From Acidobacteriaceae bacterium UBA1307 (GTDB lineage Bacteria > Acidobacteriota > Terriglobia > Terriglobales > Acidobacteriaceae): 64,000 nucleotides of DNA. Shown in pieces: positions 35,468 to 44,760 of this stretch. Under the pieces are notes generated by a model, which searched no databases, was not told the DNA's origin, and saw only the letters and a program-made list of their open reading frames with translations. The stretch is from NCBI GenBank assembly GCA_002307235.1, contig DBTV01000007.1, forward strand, positions 19,159-83,158. Direction: 5' to 3'. Position numbers and translations under genes: made by a program. Position 1 is the stretch's first letter. The number at the start of each line of letters is the position of its first letter.

Positions 35468-35887
35468 CTAGCCGAGGGCGATGACGACGGCTCCGGCGGT
35501 GATGAGCAGGCCGCCGAGGATCGAGGCCGGGGTGAGCTTTTCTCCGAGCAGCAGCCATGCCGCAACGATGACGAGCGGCACGCTGAGCTTGTCAATGGGG
35601 GCGACGCGCGAGGCGGGGCCAAGTTGCAGGGCGCGGAAGTAGCAGAGCCAGGAGAGGCCGGTGGCCATGCCGCTGAGCACCAGAAAGAGCACGGCGCGAC
35701 GGTCGAGCGTGCGCAGTTCGTGCTGCTTGCCGAGCGCGAGCGCAATGCCCCAGGTGAAGACGAGGACGACGGTGGTGCGCACGGCGGTGGCAAGGTTCGA
35801 GTCAATGCCGGTGACGCCGAGCTTGGCCAGCAGTGCGGTGGCCGCGGCAAAGGCCGCTGAAAGCAGTGCCCATCCAATCCAGCTCAT
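35468..35887 (-). CDS. Single-domain EamA/DMT family membrane protein
   Basis: A 139-residue protein with about five hydrophobic helices, from ATG 35887 (MSWIGWALLSAAFAAATALLAKLG). The C-terminal segment PIDKLSVPLVIVAAWLLLGEKLTPASILGGLLI is the EamA signature. Half the length of typical two-domain exporters, so it should act as a dimer, like small DMT proteins. Upstream in-frame extension to 36028 has no membrane character. Confidence 0.87.
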   Translation of the reverse strand: MSWIGWALLSAAFAAATALLAKLGVTGIDSNLATAVRTTVVLVFTWGIALALGKQHELRTLDRRAVLFLVLSGMATGLSWLCYFRALQLGPASRVAPIDKLSVPLVIVAAWLLLGEKLTPASILGGLLITAGAVVIALG

Positions 35888-36167
35888 GCACTGATGGTAG
35901 CGCGCTGCGCCGGTGCATGGCTCAAGGGTGATGCTGACCGATATTGATCCAATATTCAAGTTCTGTTCAAGGAAACGACAACAACGGCTGCGAGGGTAAA
36001 GGGGATGTTGCAGAGGTTGCTGCATCAATGAGATATAAGCCGCACAGGTGCATATATGTCGACATTGGATCGATGACTGGCACTGTGACTATCGCCTTCA
36101 TGGCTTGCGCAACTCCATAGGGAGGCGCAGCGCTTGAACAAGCAAGAAGAGGGGTTTATTGGTCTTT

Positions 36168-38588
36168 ATGCAAAAAACTTCACGAGCAAAACTGTTGCAT
36201 CTGTTGGCGGTGTGCGCGTTGTGCGTTGCCGCGATGGCCAAAGCGCAAGAGGTCGCCAGCACGGAGCCGACGCCCGCGGGCGTGCCGACGGCGCCGGAAA
36301 AGGTCAAGAGCACCGAGACAGTCGTGGTGACGGCTCCCGGAGAGATGCGCGTCGAGCAGGAACTGGATGCTCCGACCTTGTTGCAGGCCGCGCCGACCAC
36401 CAGCCCGATTCAGGCGTTGGCGAAGCTGCCGAGTGTGAACTTTCAGGCGGCCGATCCGTATGGCTCCTACGAGTGGGCGGTGCGGATTTCGGTGCGCGGA
36501 TTCAACCAGAACCAGCTTGGATTTACGCTGGACGATATTCCGCTCGGCGATATGTCGTATGGCAACTGGAACGGTCTGCACATCAGCCGCGCCATCAGCA
36601 ATGAGAATATCGGCAGCATTATTCTCTCGCAGGGAACCGGCGCGCTGGAGACGGCTTCGACGAGCAACCTGGGTGGTACGGTGCAGTTCTATTCGGCCGA
36701 CCCGTCGGACAAGCGCTCGTATTCGTTGAGCCAGAGCTTTGGCAGCTTCAACGCCTATCGCACCGTGGCCCGGCTGGAGAGCGGTTTGTTGCCACACCAC
36801 ACCAAGTTCTATCTGTCCGGCGTCTATAACAAAGCGGAAAAGTGGCGCGGGCAGGGCCAGATTGGCCAGAATTACTGGCAGTTGAATGGCAAGCTGGTGC
36901 ACGACCTCGGTGCGAAGGGGCAGCTCTCGATCTTTGCCGACCTGAGCGATCGCCGCGAGGTGGACTATCAGGACGTGAACAAGGTCTGGGTCAACAAACT
37001 CGGCTATAACTGGGATAACTACGGTGATTGGTCGAAGTCGATTCAGGCGGCCTGGGCCTACGACGGTGTGGGCAGCTACCCGGACCCGGTCAGCAAGCTC
37101 TCGTCGAGCGAGGATCAGGTGGATGCTGCCTACTATGGTGGCGCTGGCCTTCGCAAGGATGTGCTCGGCGGCATCACGCTGAAGCAGGCGATCAGTGAAC
37201 ACGTGACCCTGAAGGTGACCGGCTACGGCCATCACAACGATGGACGCGGTCTGTGGTTTACGCCGTATCTTCCCACCTATGCCAACATCTATGCTTCGAC
37301 GGCGGCTTCCACAATTGTTTCGCCGATCTCGCTGCGCACCTCGGAGTACGCGATTGCGCGCGGTGGCGTGATCAGTTCGGTGGCCTACGAGAATGGCCGC
37401 AACAAGCTGGAAGGCGGCTTCTGGTTCGAGGGCGAGCGCTGGAACCTGGCGCGTCGCTTCTATGGAACCAGCGCCAGCAGCCCGCTGCACTCGCTCTATT
37501 CGTTCCCGAGCAATCCCTTCTACACGCAGTGGGAGTACGTCTTCGATAGCACGGTCTATGACGTGCACCTGCAAGACGTGTACACGGTGAACAGCAAGCT
37601 GAAGCTGGCCGCAGGATTCAAGACCGAAGAGACGATTACCAACGGACAGCTTTCGCCGACCTTCAAGTCGAGTTATACCGGATCGACCGTTAGCGGCAGC
37701 TATGCGCAGGGTTCGCTGACCTCGGGCAAGCCCTTTTTGCCGCAGTTCGGCGCGAATTACAAGCTCGACAAATTCAGCGAGATCTTCGGTGACGCATCCT
37801 ACAACGTGCGCTCGTATGTGCCGGGCGGCTACGGCTTCGGCACCTCGCCGTGGGGCACCACGCAGGCGGGCTTTGCGGTGTTGAAGACGACACTAAAGCC
37901 GGAGACCTCGTGGACCGAAGAGGCGGGCTATCGCTTCACCAGCAAGACGGTTGCGGCGCAGGGCAGCTTCTATCACGTCAACTTCCAAAATCGCCTGATT
38001 GCTGCTGCGCAGGGCTCCGGCATCGCAGGCAACGCTTCGATTCTGTCGAACGTGGGCGGCGCGACGACCAACGGCCTTGATGGCTCGATCAGCGTACACA
38101 TCCTGCCGGAGTTGACGCTCTACAACGGCGCCACATGGAACCGCTCGACGCTCGACGACAATGCCGTGAACTCGAGCGGAGCCTGCGTCTACAACACCTC
38201 GGCGGGTGATTGCATCAACATCAAGGGCAAGGTGGTGGTGGATACGCCGGAGGCGCTCTACAAGACCTCGCTGGAGTACAACAAGAACGGCCTGTATGCG
38301 CACATCGGTGCCGATTACATGTCGAAGCGCTACTTCACCTATTCAAACGATGGCAGCGTCGATGGCCGCTTCCTGAGCGATCTTGGTTTCGGCTACGAGC
38401 GCGCGGAACTGGGTGCCTTCAAGGACCTGAAGCTGCAGTTGAACGTGAACAATCTGACGAGCGAAAAGTATTACGCGTCGATTGGCACCAACGGCTTCAG
38501 CGCCAGCGATCCGCAGGCTCTGGGCAACAATACGCTGCAGGTGGGCGCGCCGCGCTCAGTCTCCGGCAGCTTTACCGTGCGCTTCTAA
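36168..38588 (+). CDS. TonB-dependent outer-membrane receptor
   Basis: Outer-membrane active transporter, 806 residues from ATG 36168 (TTG 36159, closer to AGAGGGG, is an alternative). Signal peptide (LLAVCALCVAAMAKAQ), a TonB-box-like ETVVVTA, a plug domain (PSVNFQ..RISVRGFNQNQLGFTLDDIPLGDM; SSGTGALETASTSNLGGTVQF-type end of plug) and a 22-strand-type barrel ending in an aromatic residue (GSFTVRF). The substrate is not evident; no ligand-specific enzymes are adjacent. The 280-bp region upstream holds no further gene. Confidence 0.93.
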   Translation: MQKTSRAKLLHLLAVCALCVAAMAKAQEVASTEPTPAGVPTAPEKVKSTETVVVTAPGEMRVEQELDAPTLLQAAPTTSPIQALAKLPSVNFQAADPYGSYEWAVRISVRGFNQNQLGFTLDDIPLGDMSYGNWNGLHISRAISNENIGSIILSQGTGALETASTSNLGGTVQFYSADPSDKRSYSLSQSFGSFNAYRTVARLESGLLPHHTKFYLSGVYNKAEKWRGQGQIGQNYWQLNGKLVHDLGAKGQLSIFADLSDRREVDYQDVNKVWVNKLGYNWDNYGDWSKSIQAAWAYDGVGSYPDPVSKLSSSEDQVDAAYYGGAGLRKDVLGGITLKQAISEHVTLKVTGYGHHNDGRGLWFTPYLPTYANIYASTAASTIVSPISLRTSEYAIARGGVISSVAYENGRNKLEGGFWFEGERWNLARRFYGTSASSPLHSLYSFPSNPFYTQWEYVFDSTVYDVHLQDVYTVNSKLKLAAGFKTEETITNGQLSPTFKSSYTGSTVSGSYAQGSLTSGKPFLPQFGANYKLDKFSEIFGDASYNVRSYVPGGYGFGTSPWGTTQAGFAVLKTTLKPETSWTEEAGYRFTSKTVAAQGSFYHVNFQNRLIAAAQGSGIAGNASILSNVGGATTNGLDGSISVHILPELTLYNGATWNRSTLDDNAVNSSGACVYNTSAGDCINIKGKVVVDTPEALYKTSLEYNKNGLYAHIGADYMSKRYFTYSNDGSVDGRFLSDLGFGYERAELGAFKDLKLQLNVNNLTSEKYYASIGTNGFSASDPQALGNNTLQVGAPRSVSGSFTVRF

Positions 38589-38607
38589 ACGCACGAACGG
38601 TTCGCCG

Positions 38608-38639
38608 CAGCCCTCTTCGCAAACCAGCGAGGAGGGCTG
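38608..38639 (+). terminator. Terminator after the receptor gene
   Basis: CAGCCCTCTTCGC (38608-38620) pairs with GCGAGGAGGGCTG (38627-38639), with a single-mismatch stem, 20 bp after the stop. T-tract weak. Confidence 0.8.
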
Positions 38640-38655
38640 TCGTGTTTCTGACGGA

Positions 38656-38684
38656 TTTGCTTGTTGCGCATGAACCTCTACACT
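38656..38684 (+). promoter_or_regulatory. Candidate promoter of the methyltransferase gene
   Basis: TTTGCT, 17-bp spacer, TACACT (38679-38684). The -10 ends 8 bp before the ATG at 38693, leaving little or no untranslated leader; no Shine-Dalgarno is visible. Confidence 0.5.
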
Positions 38685-38692
38685 AGAAGCAA

Positions 38693-39532
38693 ATGCATCA
38701 AGGCAAACCAAGCAAGACGGCGCTGAAGGTGGCGATTCGGCGGGCGGCGCACCAGTTGGCCGACGAGCCGCCGGTACTGGTCGATCCGATTGCCGTGCGG
38801 CTGATCGGCGACGAGCACAAACGCGATATGGAACGGGCACAGCATCGCGTGGCGCGCGACTTTCGCGCTTATCTGGCCTCGCGCAGCCGCTATGCCGAGG
38901 ATCGTCTGGCGGAGGTGGTCGCCAAGGGCGTGCGGCAGTATGTGGTGCTCGGCGCCGGGCTCGACACCTTTGCGTATCGCAATCCCTGGCCCGATCTGCG
39001 GGTCTTCGAGGTCGATTATCCGGCGACGCAGGAGTGGAAACGCGGCCTGCTGGCCGAGGCTGCGATCGGGGAGCCGGAGAACCTGACCTTTGTGCCGGTG
39101 GATTTTGAGACGAAGACGCTGCTTGAGGGACTGGCCGAGGTGGGCTTTGACCGAACGCAGCCGACCTACTTCAGTTGGCTGGGGGTGACGCCCTATTTGA
39201 CGCTGGGAGCCTTTCGGGCGACGCTCGAGGTGCTGGCGGCGTTTCCGCGCGGCTCGGCCGTGACGCTCGACTACAGCTTTCCGCCGACGACGCTGAGTCC
39301 GGCGCGGCAGGAGATTTATACGCGGCTGGCGCGCAAGCTGGCCGAGTCCGGCGAGTCGATGCGGCTGTTCTTTGCGCAGGCCGAAATGGACGCCGAGATG
39401 GGCCGGGCTGGCTTCAAAATCTGGGAACAGGTGGGCGCGACGCAGCTCAACGAGATGTATTTTCGTGGCCGCACCGACGGCCTGTGGCTTTCACCGGTGC
39501 GCATCGGGCGGCTGGTGACGGCGTACCTCTAA
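38693..39532 (+). CDS. SAM-dependent methyltransferase (PPM1/LCMT-like)
   Basis: A 279-residue class I methyltransferase of the leucine carboxyl methyltransferase-like family (TIGR00027 type). SAM-binding loop: VVLGAGLDTFAYR, followed by the acidic residue at strand 2 (VFEVDYPATQEWKR) and TYFSWLGVTPYL downstream. N-terminal signature KVAIRRAAHQLADEPPVLVDPIAVRLIG is characteristic. Substrate unknown; these proteins are often linked to secondary metabolism but no such genes are nearby. Confidence 0.88.
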   Translation: MHQGKPSKTALKVAIRRAAHQLADEPPVLVDPIAVRLIGDEHKRDMERAQHRVARDFRAYLASRSRYAEDRLAEVVAKGVRQYVVLGAGLDTFAYRNPWPDLRVFEVDYPATQEWKRGLLAEAAIGEPENLTFVPVDFETKTLLEGLAEVGFDRTQPTYFSWLGVTPYLTLGAFRATLEVLAAFPRGSAVTLDYSFPPTTLSPARQEIYTRLARKLAESGESMRLFFAQAEMDAEMGRAGFKIWEQVGATQLNEMYFRGRTDGLWLSPVRIGRLVTAYL

Positions 39533-39561
39533 GAGCAGGGAACACTGTTCACTGCTCTTTT
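39531..39561. terminator. Convergent terminator
   Basis: AAGAGCAG (39531-39538) pairs with CTGCTCTT (39552-39559). It overlaps the ends of the methyltransferase and of the convergent secreted-protein gene. Confidence 0.7.
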
Positions 39562-40229
39562 CTTACCAGTAGCCAGCGGAGTTGCACCTGTGCGCCGGCA
39601 GGAACCTTCTGCAGCCAGAACTCGTACTCGCCGCCGATGCGGGTTTTACGCGTGATCGTGAAGAATGGCTTGTTGGTGCAGCGGCTGGTGCAGGAGAAGC
39701 TATCGCCGCCGCCGACCTTCCAGTGCTGGCCGATGATCCACTCGGATTTGCTGCGGTCCAGGTCGAAGGCCCAGCCTTGGGCCTTGTTCAGCGGTAGCGT
39801 GGGATAGAGAACCGTCTCGTTTAAAAAATGCCTGCCATAAGAGAGGTTGAAGACGGTCCAGAGCCAGAGTCCGCGCTGGTTGCGCGCCGCGGGGCCGGCT
39901 TCCTGGAAGATGTAGATCTCCTGAGTGTAGTTAAGGTGCTTGCTGAAGAACTCCGGTCCGCCGCCAATGAACCACTGCTGGTCCTTGCCGTAGCCCTCGT
40001 CATAGTAGCCAACGTCGGGCACGATCCAGCGGCCGCGCTGCTGCGCCCACTCCAGCATGTGATAGGTAAAGCGGTGTGGCGACTGGAGGTCTTCGGCCGT
40101 GCGTGCTATCCAGATGTCGGTGGTCGAGGATCGACGGGCACCGGCAGGCTCGGCGGAGAAGGAACAGCTCGAGCCAAGCATCAAAAGACAAAAAAAGTAC
40201 AAATACCGCACGTACGCAACTTTCTCCAA
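39549..40229 (-). CDS. Exported hypothetical protein
   Basis: A 226-residue protein with an N-terminal hydrophobic signal (YLYFFCLLMLGSSCSFSAEP), possibly lipidated. The mature part is rich in Trp, Tyr and Gly, with two close cysteines (FSCTSRCTNKPF). It looks like a compact beta-rich secreted domain, family not recognised. Confidence 0.75.
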   Translation of the reverse strand: MEKVAYVRYLYFFCLLMLGSSCSFSAEPAGARRSSTTDIWIARTAEDLQSPHRFTYHMLEWAQQRGRWIVPDVGYYDEGYGKDQQWFIGGGPEFFSKHLNYTQEIYIFQEAGPAARNQRGLWLWTVFNLSYGRHFLNETVLYPTLPLNKAQGWAFDLDRSKSEWIIGQHWKVGGGDSFSCTSRCTNKPFFTITRKTRIGGEYEFWLQKVPAGAQVQLRWLLVRKEQ

Positions 40230-40444
40230 AGGGGGGACTGATCTCTTTTAGTGTATGGGGTCGATGCGGGAAAAGCGAGTTGCAGTTGTGACCTGTGCGC
40301 GGCGCGACGTGTCCAGATATAGAGCGCTTCAATGTCGCGTTACGATGCTCTCGATGTTTTGAATCGATACGAAAATTGTCTTAAATGGAATCATTTTGTC
40401 TAAATGTAGAGCAAAAATAAAAATCGAATCTTGAAGATTGTGAC

Positions 40445-40471
40445 TAAAGTTTGGTCAAGGGGAACCGATGA
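40445..40471 (+). promoter_or_regulatory. Sigma-28 (FliA-type) flagellar promoter
   Basis: TAAAGTTT (40445-40452), an 11-bp spacer, then ACCGATGA (40464-40471). The known FliA consensus is TAAAGTTT-N11-GCCGATAA; the -35 matches 8/8 and the -10 6/8. It predicts a leader of about 90 nt for the flagellin. The 340-bp gap before the flagellin holds no gene. Confidence 0.85.
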
Positions 40472-40570
40472 ACAGGGTGGATGCAATGATGCTCCGGTTG
40501 GAAAAGAGAGCACGCTGTACCGGACAGTGACCTCCGGCAAATTACTGAGCATCCTGGAAAGCTGATCCCT

Positions 40571-41857
40571 ATGTCTCTCGGTGTGTTGAATAATCTCTCC
40601 GCAGTCTATGCAGAAAGCAACCTCAACAAGACCAGCGCCAGCTTGCAGACGGCGTTGCAGCAACTGTCCTCCGGTTCGCGGATCAACTCCGGTGCTGACG
40701 ATGCTGCGGGTCTTTCGCTGGTGAATGGGTTGGGCGCTAACTCGGCTGCGTTGACGCAGTCAGAGACCAATTCGACCGAGGGCGTCGGCCTTCTGCAGGT
40801 GGCCGATGGCGCTCTGTCGCAGGTAACCTCGCTCCTGGATCGCGCTGTGACGCTGGCCACCGAGGCCTCGAACGGCACGCTGAATACCTCGCAGGCCGCA
40901 GCCGCCAATCAGGAATATCAGTCGATTCTTTCGGAAATCAATAACATTGGTTCGACGACGACCTACAACGGCAATCAGGTTTTCACCGGTTCGACGGTGG
41001 ACATCTACACGGGTGATTCTTCGTCGAAGGGTGGTTCGCTCGATAGCCTGTATTTTGCCAAGCTGAGCTCTTCGAGCCTGGGCGACACGGGCGGCACGGT
41101 GGTTCAAAGCACCGACGGATATTTTTATGATCTTTCGAAGGACACGTCGGGCACGTTGTCGACCTCCGCCACCGCCGCGGATACGACGAGCGGAACGCTG
41201 TCGTTCACGGTGACCACGGCGACCGGCGCGACCTCGACCTACTATACGACGGCCGGCCTGACTGTAAGCGCACTCATGAGCCAGATCAATGCGCTGAATC
41301 TTCCGGGAGTGTCGGCGAGCCTGGAGACGGCATCGGCGGCAGGATTCACCAGTTCGAGCTCAACCTACACGGGTAAGGATCTCAGCGATGTTGGCCTGGA
41401 AATCTCCAACACCAACGCCAATGTAACCATCTCTGGCACGTTGGGAGATTCGGATACGTCAGCTTCGGCTGCGTCGGGTTATAAAAACAATGGAGCTACC
41501 ACGTCGATTAGCTATCAGTTTGCAACGGGCGGAGACACGAGGGCGGATCTGAGCACAACGGATCTGTCAACTTCGTCCAATGCGCAGGCCGCGCTGCAGA
41601 AGATCAATGAGGCCATTACCTACGTTTCAGCGCAGGATGGCTATATCGGCGCGCAGATCAACACCCTCTCGGCGGTCAGCACGGTGATGAGCACACAGCA
41701 GGAGAATGTGTTGTCGGCACAGAACGCGATCCAGGCCACGGACTTTGCCTCGGTGACCTCGGATATGTCGAAGTACGAAGTGCTGACGCAGACCGGCATC
41801 GCCGCTCTGGCGCAGGCCAACAGCGTGCAGCAGGAAGTGACCAAGCTGTTGCAGTAG
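40571..41857 (+). CDS. fliC: Flagellin
   Basis: Filament protein of 428 residues. The conserved N-terminal D0/D1 coil (SAVYAESNLNKTSASLQTALQQLSSGSRINSGADDAAGLSLVNGL) and the C-terminal D0/D1 (ISYVSAQ..IGAQINTLSAVSTVMSTQQENVLSAQNAIQATDFA..LAQANSVQQEVTKLLQ) flank a Ser/Thr-rich variable D2/D3 region with no cysteines. Driven by the sigma-28-type promoter upstream. No fliD, fliS or flagellar assembly genes are adjacent, so it is an isolated flagellin gene. The symbol is generic. Confidence 0.95.
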   Translation: MSLGVLNNLSAVYAESNLNKTSASLQTALQQLSSGSRINSGADDAAGLSLVNGLGANSAALTQSETNSTEGVGLLQVADGALSQVTSLLDRAVTLATEASNGTLNTSQAAAANQEYQSILSEINNIGSTTTYNGNQVFTGSTVDIYTGDSSSKGGSLDSLYFAKLSSSSLGDTGGTVVQSTDGYFYDLSKDTSGTLSTSATAADTTSGTLSFTVTTATGATSTYYTTAGLTVSALMSQINALNLPGVSASLETASAAGFTSSSSTYTGKDLSDVGLEISNTNANVTISGTLGDSDTSASAASGYKNNGATTSISYQFATGGDTRADLSTTDLSTSSNAQAALQKINEAITYVSAQDGYIGAQINTLSAVSTVMSTQQENVLSAQNAIQATDFASVTSDMSKYEVLTQTGIAALAQANSVQQEVTKLLQ

Positions 41858-41916
41858 GTGCGAAGCAGGGGTCATAGAAAAAATGATTGGGCTGCATTCT
41901 TGCCGGGAGGCACAGG

Positions 41917-41946
41917 GCGACCGGGGAATTTTCCCCCGGTCGCTTT
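41917..41946 (+). terminator. Terminator after flagellin
   Basis: GCGACCGGGG (41917-41926) pairs exactly with CCCCGGTCGC (41934-41943), followed by TTT. Confidence 0.88.
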
Positions 41947-41982
41947 CCTGTTTGCAGAGGTGGGTCGCGATAAGATGACTGC

Positions 41983-42504
41983 ATGCGGATTGTGGCGACG
42001 GGGTTGTTGGCGACGGTGTTGATGGGGATGAGCGGGTGTGGCTATCACACGCTGGGCAAGGCGGCGCATCTGCCGCCGGATGCGCGCACGCTGTCGATTC
42101 CGGTTTTTGCGACCGATACCAAGGCTTACGGCACGGAGACGGCGCTGACGCAGGCGGTGATTCGCGAGTTTGCCACGCGAACCCGGATGCGCGTGACACC
42201 GGAGGAGACGGGCAACGCCGACGTGGTGTTGCGCGGCAGGATTCGCCAGGAGTCGACGCAGCCATACACTTATAACGCATCGACGCAGCAGTCCTCGAGC
42301 TTCCTGATTACGGTAGTAGCCTCGGTGACGCTGACGGCGCGCGATGGGCGCGTGCTCTACAAGAACGACAACTACGTCTTCCGCCAGCAGTACCAGTCGA
42401 CGACCGACCTGGCGACCTTTCTGCAGGAGGATCCGGCGGCGATCCAGCGGCTTTCGCGCGACTTTGCGCGGCAACTGGTGGCCGATGTGCTTGAAGGGCT
42501 GTAG
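41983..42504 (+). CDS. lptE: LPS-assembly lipoprotein LptE
   Basis: Outer-membrane lipoprotein partner of LptD for lipopolysaccharide insertion. 173 residues; signal peptide with lipobox GMSGC and the mature start CGYHTLGKAAHLPPDARTLSIPVF, a hallmark of LptE (GYH.G.....LP). A beta-rich core and a helical tail follow. TAAGAT lies 6 bp upstream of the ATG, with no ribosome site. lptE is next to holA in many proteobacteria; here one gene is inserted between them. Confidence 0.88.
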   Translation: MRIVATGLLATVLMGMSGCGYHTLGKAAHLPPDARTLSIPVFATDTKAYGTETALTQAVIREFATRTRMRVTPEETGNADVVLRGRIRQESTQPYTYNASTQQSSSFLITVVASVTLTARDGRVLYKNDNYVFRQQYQSTTDLATFLQEDPAAIQRLSRDFARQLVADVLEGL

Positions 42505-42625
42505 GAGCCGGAAGTCTTTCCGCTGTGGTATCGTGTTGCCGTCTTTACAAACCATACAAGAGCAGGTCTGAATCCATGGAAGATGTCCTTCGCGACGTCG
42601 CGCGCGGCCTGCTGTGAGGCGTGCG

Positions 42626-43492
42626 ATGAAGCGGAAGCGGAACGTGTGGATGAGTGCGTGGGCCTGTCTGTTGATCTGCGTGTGGGTTGGCGCGAGTGTG
42701 GAATGCGTGGCGCAGGCCGCGGCAAAAAAGCCGCTGGAGTTTGAGGCGGCCTCGGTACGCAAAAGCGCGCCGGGAGCGCGTCCGCGTGGTTGGAATCTTT
42801 TATCGCCCATGTCGAACGAACAGCCACGGAGTGGTCTGTTGTCCGTCAATGCGCATTTGTCGGATCTCATCCGGTTTTCCTATGACATCAAAGATGGTGG
42901 TATTGCCAACGAGATGCGCAAAACACTGCCGGAATGGGCTGGGGAGTACGATATTGCGGCGCGTGCAGAGGGTATTCCGACGCGCAAGCAACTGCGCGAG
43001 ATGATGCGGCAACTGCTGTTGGAACGATTCAAGCTGCGGGCACATTACGAGACGCGGAAGTTGCCGGTGAAGATTGTTCGGCTGGCCAAGCCGGGGTGGC
43101 TCGGGCCGGGGATTACGGTGCATCCAGCCGATCAGCCCTGCGGAACAGACGGTAAGAGCAAGCCCTGCGGCGTGAGTAATGGGTGGGATAAAGATGGCCG
43201 TATCCATGTCGCGATGATCGACATGGATATGGATCGCATCATTGGCTATTTGGGCGCCGTGGCAGGCAAAAGCGAAATCCTGGTCGACAAGACGGGATTG
43301 CATGGCGACTACGATGCGCATCTGGAGTACATTCTGGAGGTGCCAGAGGGCATGAAGCTCAACCACCCGGCACCGTCGGGGCAACTGCTGGACGAGGCGA
43401 TTGAAAAGCAGTTTGGCTTCAAGATGGTGAAGGGGATTGAGCCGGTGCGGGTGCTGGTGATCGATCACGTGGAGCCGCCGAGCGGGAATTAG
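42626..43492 (+). CDS. TIGR03435-family exported protein
   Basis: A 288-residue exported protein of the acidobacterial family TIGR03435. The ATG 42626 has GAGG 6 bp upstream. Signal peptide (AWACLLICVWVGASVECVAQA), then the typical start LEFEAASVRKSAPGA, WNLLSPMSNEQ, a middle with DYDIAARAEG-like (EYDIAARAEGIPT) and LLERFKLRAHYETRKLPV, and the end VLVIDHVEPPS. The family is expanded in Acidobacteriota and its role is unknown. It separates lptE from holA. Confidence 0.9.
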   Translation: MKRKRNVWMSAWACLLICVWVGASVECVAQAAAKKPLEFEAASVRKSAPGARPRGWNLLSPMSNEQPRSGLLSVNAHLSDLIRFSYDIKDGGIANEMRKTLPEWAGEYDIAARAEGIPTRKQLREMMRQLLLERFKLRAHYETRKLPVKIVRLAKPGWLGPGITVHPADQPCGTDGKSKPCGVSNGWDKDGRIHVAMIDMDMDRIIGYLGAVAGKSEILVDKTGLHGDYDAHLEYILEVPEGMKLNHPAPSGQLLDEAIEKQFGFKMVKGIEPVRVLVIDHVEPPSGN

Positions 43493-43593
43493 CACCATGC
43501 GGCCCAGTTGGCTGCATCTTTTCCACCGATGCTCCAACCCTGCCATAGACGCTATTCTGGAACAGCAGTGTTTTTGCAGGGAGGACGCAGGAC

Positions 43594-44760
43594 GTGAGCG
43601 CGGCACGATGGGGAGCGGGATTTGCCGCCGTAAGTCGATTCGTCGAAGAGGTCGAGGCGGCTGGCGCCGGAAAGACGCAGCTGAAGCCGGGCTATGTGCT
43701 GGCCGGCGACGAGATCTTTTTGCTGGACCGCTGTCGCGAGGCCGTGCTGAAGTTTCTGGTCCCCGAGAACCTGCGCGAGTTCTGCCTGTCGGAGCTCGAC
43801 CTGGGTGAGACGAACATCTTTGAGGTGCTCGACCGGGCGCAGACGCCGTCCTTGATGGCGCCCTTCCAGGCCATCTTTGTGCGCAATGTGCGCACGCTTT
43901 ACACGCGCGGCAATAAAAAAGAGGAATTCGCGGCGATCGAGCGATACTTCCGTTCGCCGAACCCGCAGGCGCTGGTGATCTTTGTCGCCGACTTCATCCG
44001 CATTCCGTCGGATGCGCGGCGGATGGAGATGGAAGACAAGACGCGCTATCAGCGGTTGCAGGAGACGCTCGGCGAGCACTGCGGCGTGGTCGAACTGGCG
44101 CATGTGGAAGAAGACGACGCGATGCGCTGGGCGATGGCCCGGGCGCAGCAGGAAGAGATCAAGCTGGAGCAGGACGCGGCGCGCGAACTGGCCGATGCGC
44201 TGGGCGCGGACATGATGCTGATCGCCTCGGAGCTGGAAAAGCTGCTGCTCTACGCGCAGGGCCGGGGGCGGATCACGCTCGGCGACGTGGAGACGATGGT
44301 GCTCGGCGCCAAGCAGCGCTCACTCTACGAGCTGACCGATGCGATCAGCCTGCATGAGCCGGCGCGGGCCCTGATGCTGCTGAACGGGCTGCTGAACAGC
44401 TCGGAGGCGGGCGAGGATGCGGCGATTGGCCATCTCTACATGCTGGCGCGCACCTTCCGGCAGATGCTGGTGATTCTCGAAAAAAACGTGCACGATTCGC
44501 GGGCGATCTGGCAGGCGCTGTGGCAGGGCTTCCGGATGCCGCCCTTCGCGGCCGAGGATCTGATCCGGCAGGCGCGGCGGTACAAGAATCGCCGCGAGCT
44601 GACACGGGCTCTGCGGCTGGTGGCGCGCGCCGATCTGGAACTGCGCAGCTCGCCACCTGACAAGCGGCTGGTGCTGGAGCGGCTGATCTATGACCTGGCA
44701 TCCAACCCCAAGTTGAACTCCACGGGCTGGGCTACCGGGGAACTGACCTTCGAAAATTAA
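43594..44760 (+). CDS. holA: DNA polymerase III delta subunit
   Basis: Clamp-loader subunit that opens the beta clamp. GTG 43594 follows GGAGGACG and yields 388 residues. Features: YVLAGDEIFLLDRCREAVLKFL near the N-terminus (delta's degenerate P-loop domain), LVIFVADFIRIP, the lid domain around LADALGADMMLIASELEKLLLYA, and the C-terminal collar helices. Convergent with a hemerythrin gene, with overlapping stops. Confidence 0.9.
   Translation: MSAARWGAGFAAVSRFVEEVEAAGAGKTQLKPGYVLAGDEIFLLDRCREAVLKFLVPENLREFCLSELDLGETNIFEVLDRAQTPSLMAPFQAIFVRNVRTLYTRGNKKEEFAAIERYFRSPNPQALVIFVADFIRIPSDARRMEMEDKTRYQRLQETLGEHCGVVELAHVEEDDAMRWAMARAQQEEIKLEQDAARELADALGADMMLIASELEKLLLYAQGRGRITLGDVETMVLGAKQRSLYELTDAISLHEPARALMLLNGLLNSSEAGEDAAIGHLYMLARTFRQMLVILEKNVHDSRAIWQALWQGFRMPPFAAEDLIRQARRYKNRRELTRALRLVARADLELRSSPPDKRLVLERLIYDLASNPKLNSTGWATGELTFEN

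Noticed and set aside
42576..42617. A 13-codon ORF (MEDVLRDVARGLL) just before the TIGR03435 gene
   Set aside because: No ribosome site, no regulatory pattern such as codon runs; probably chance.
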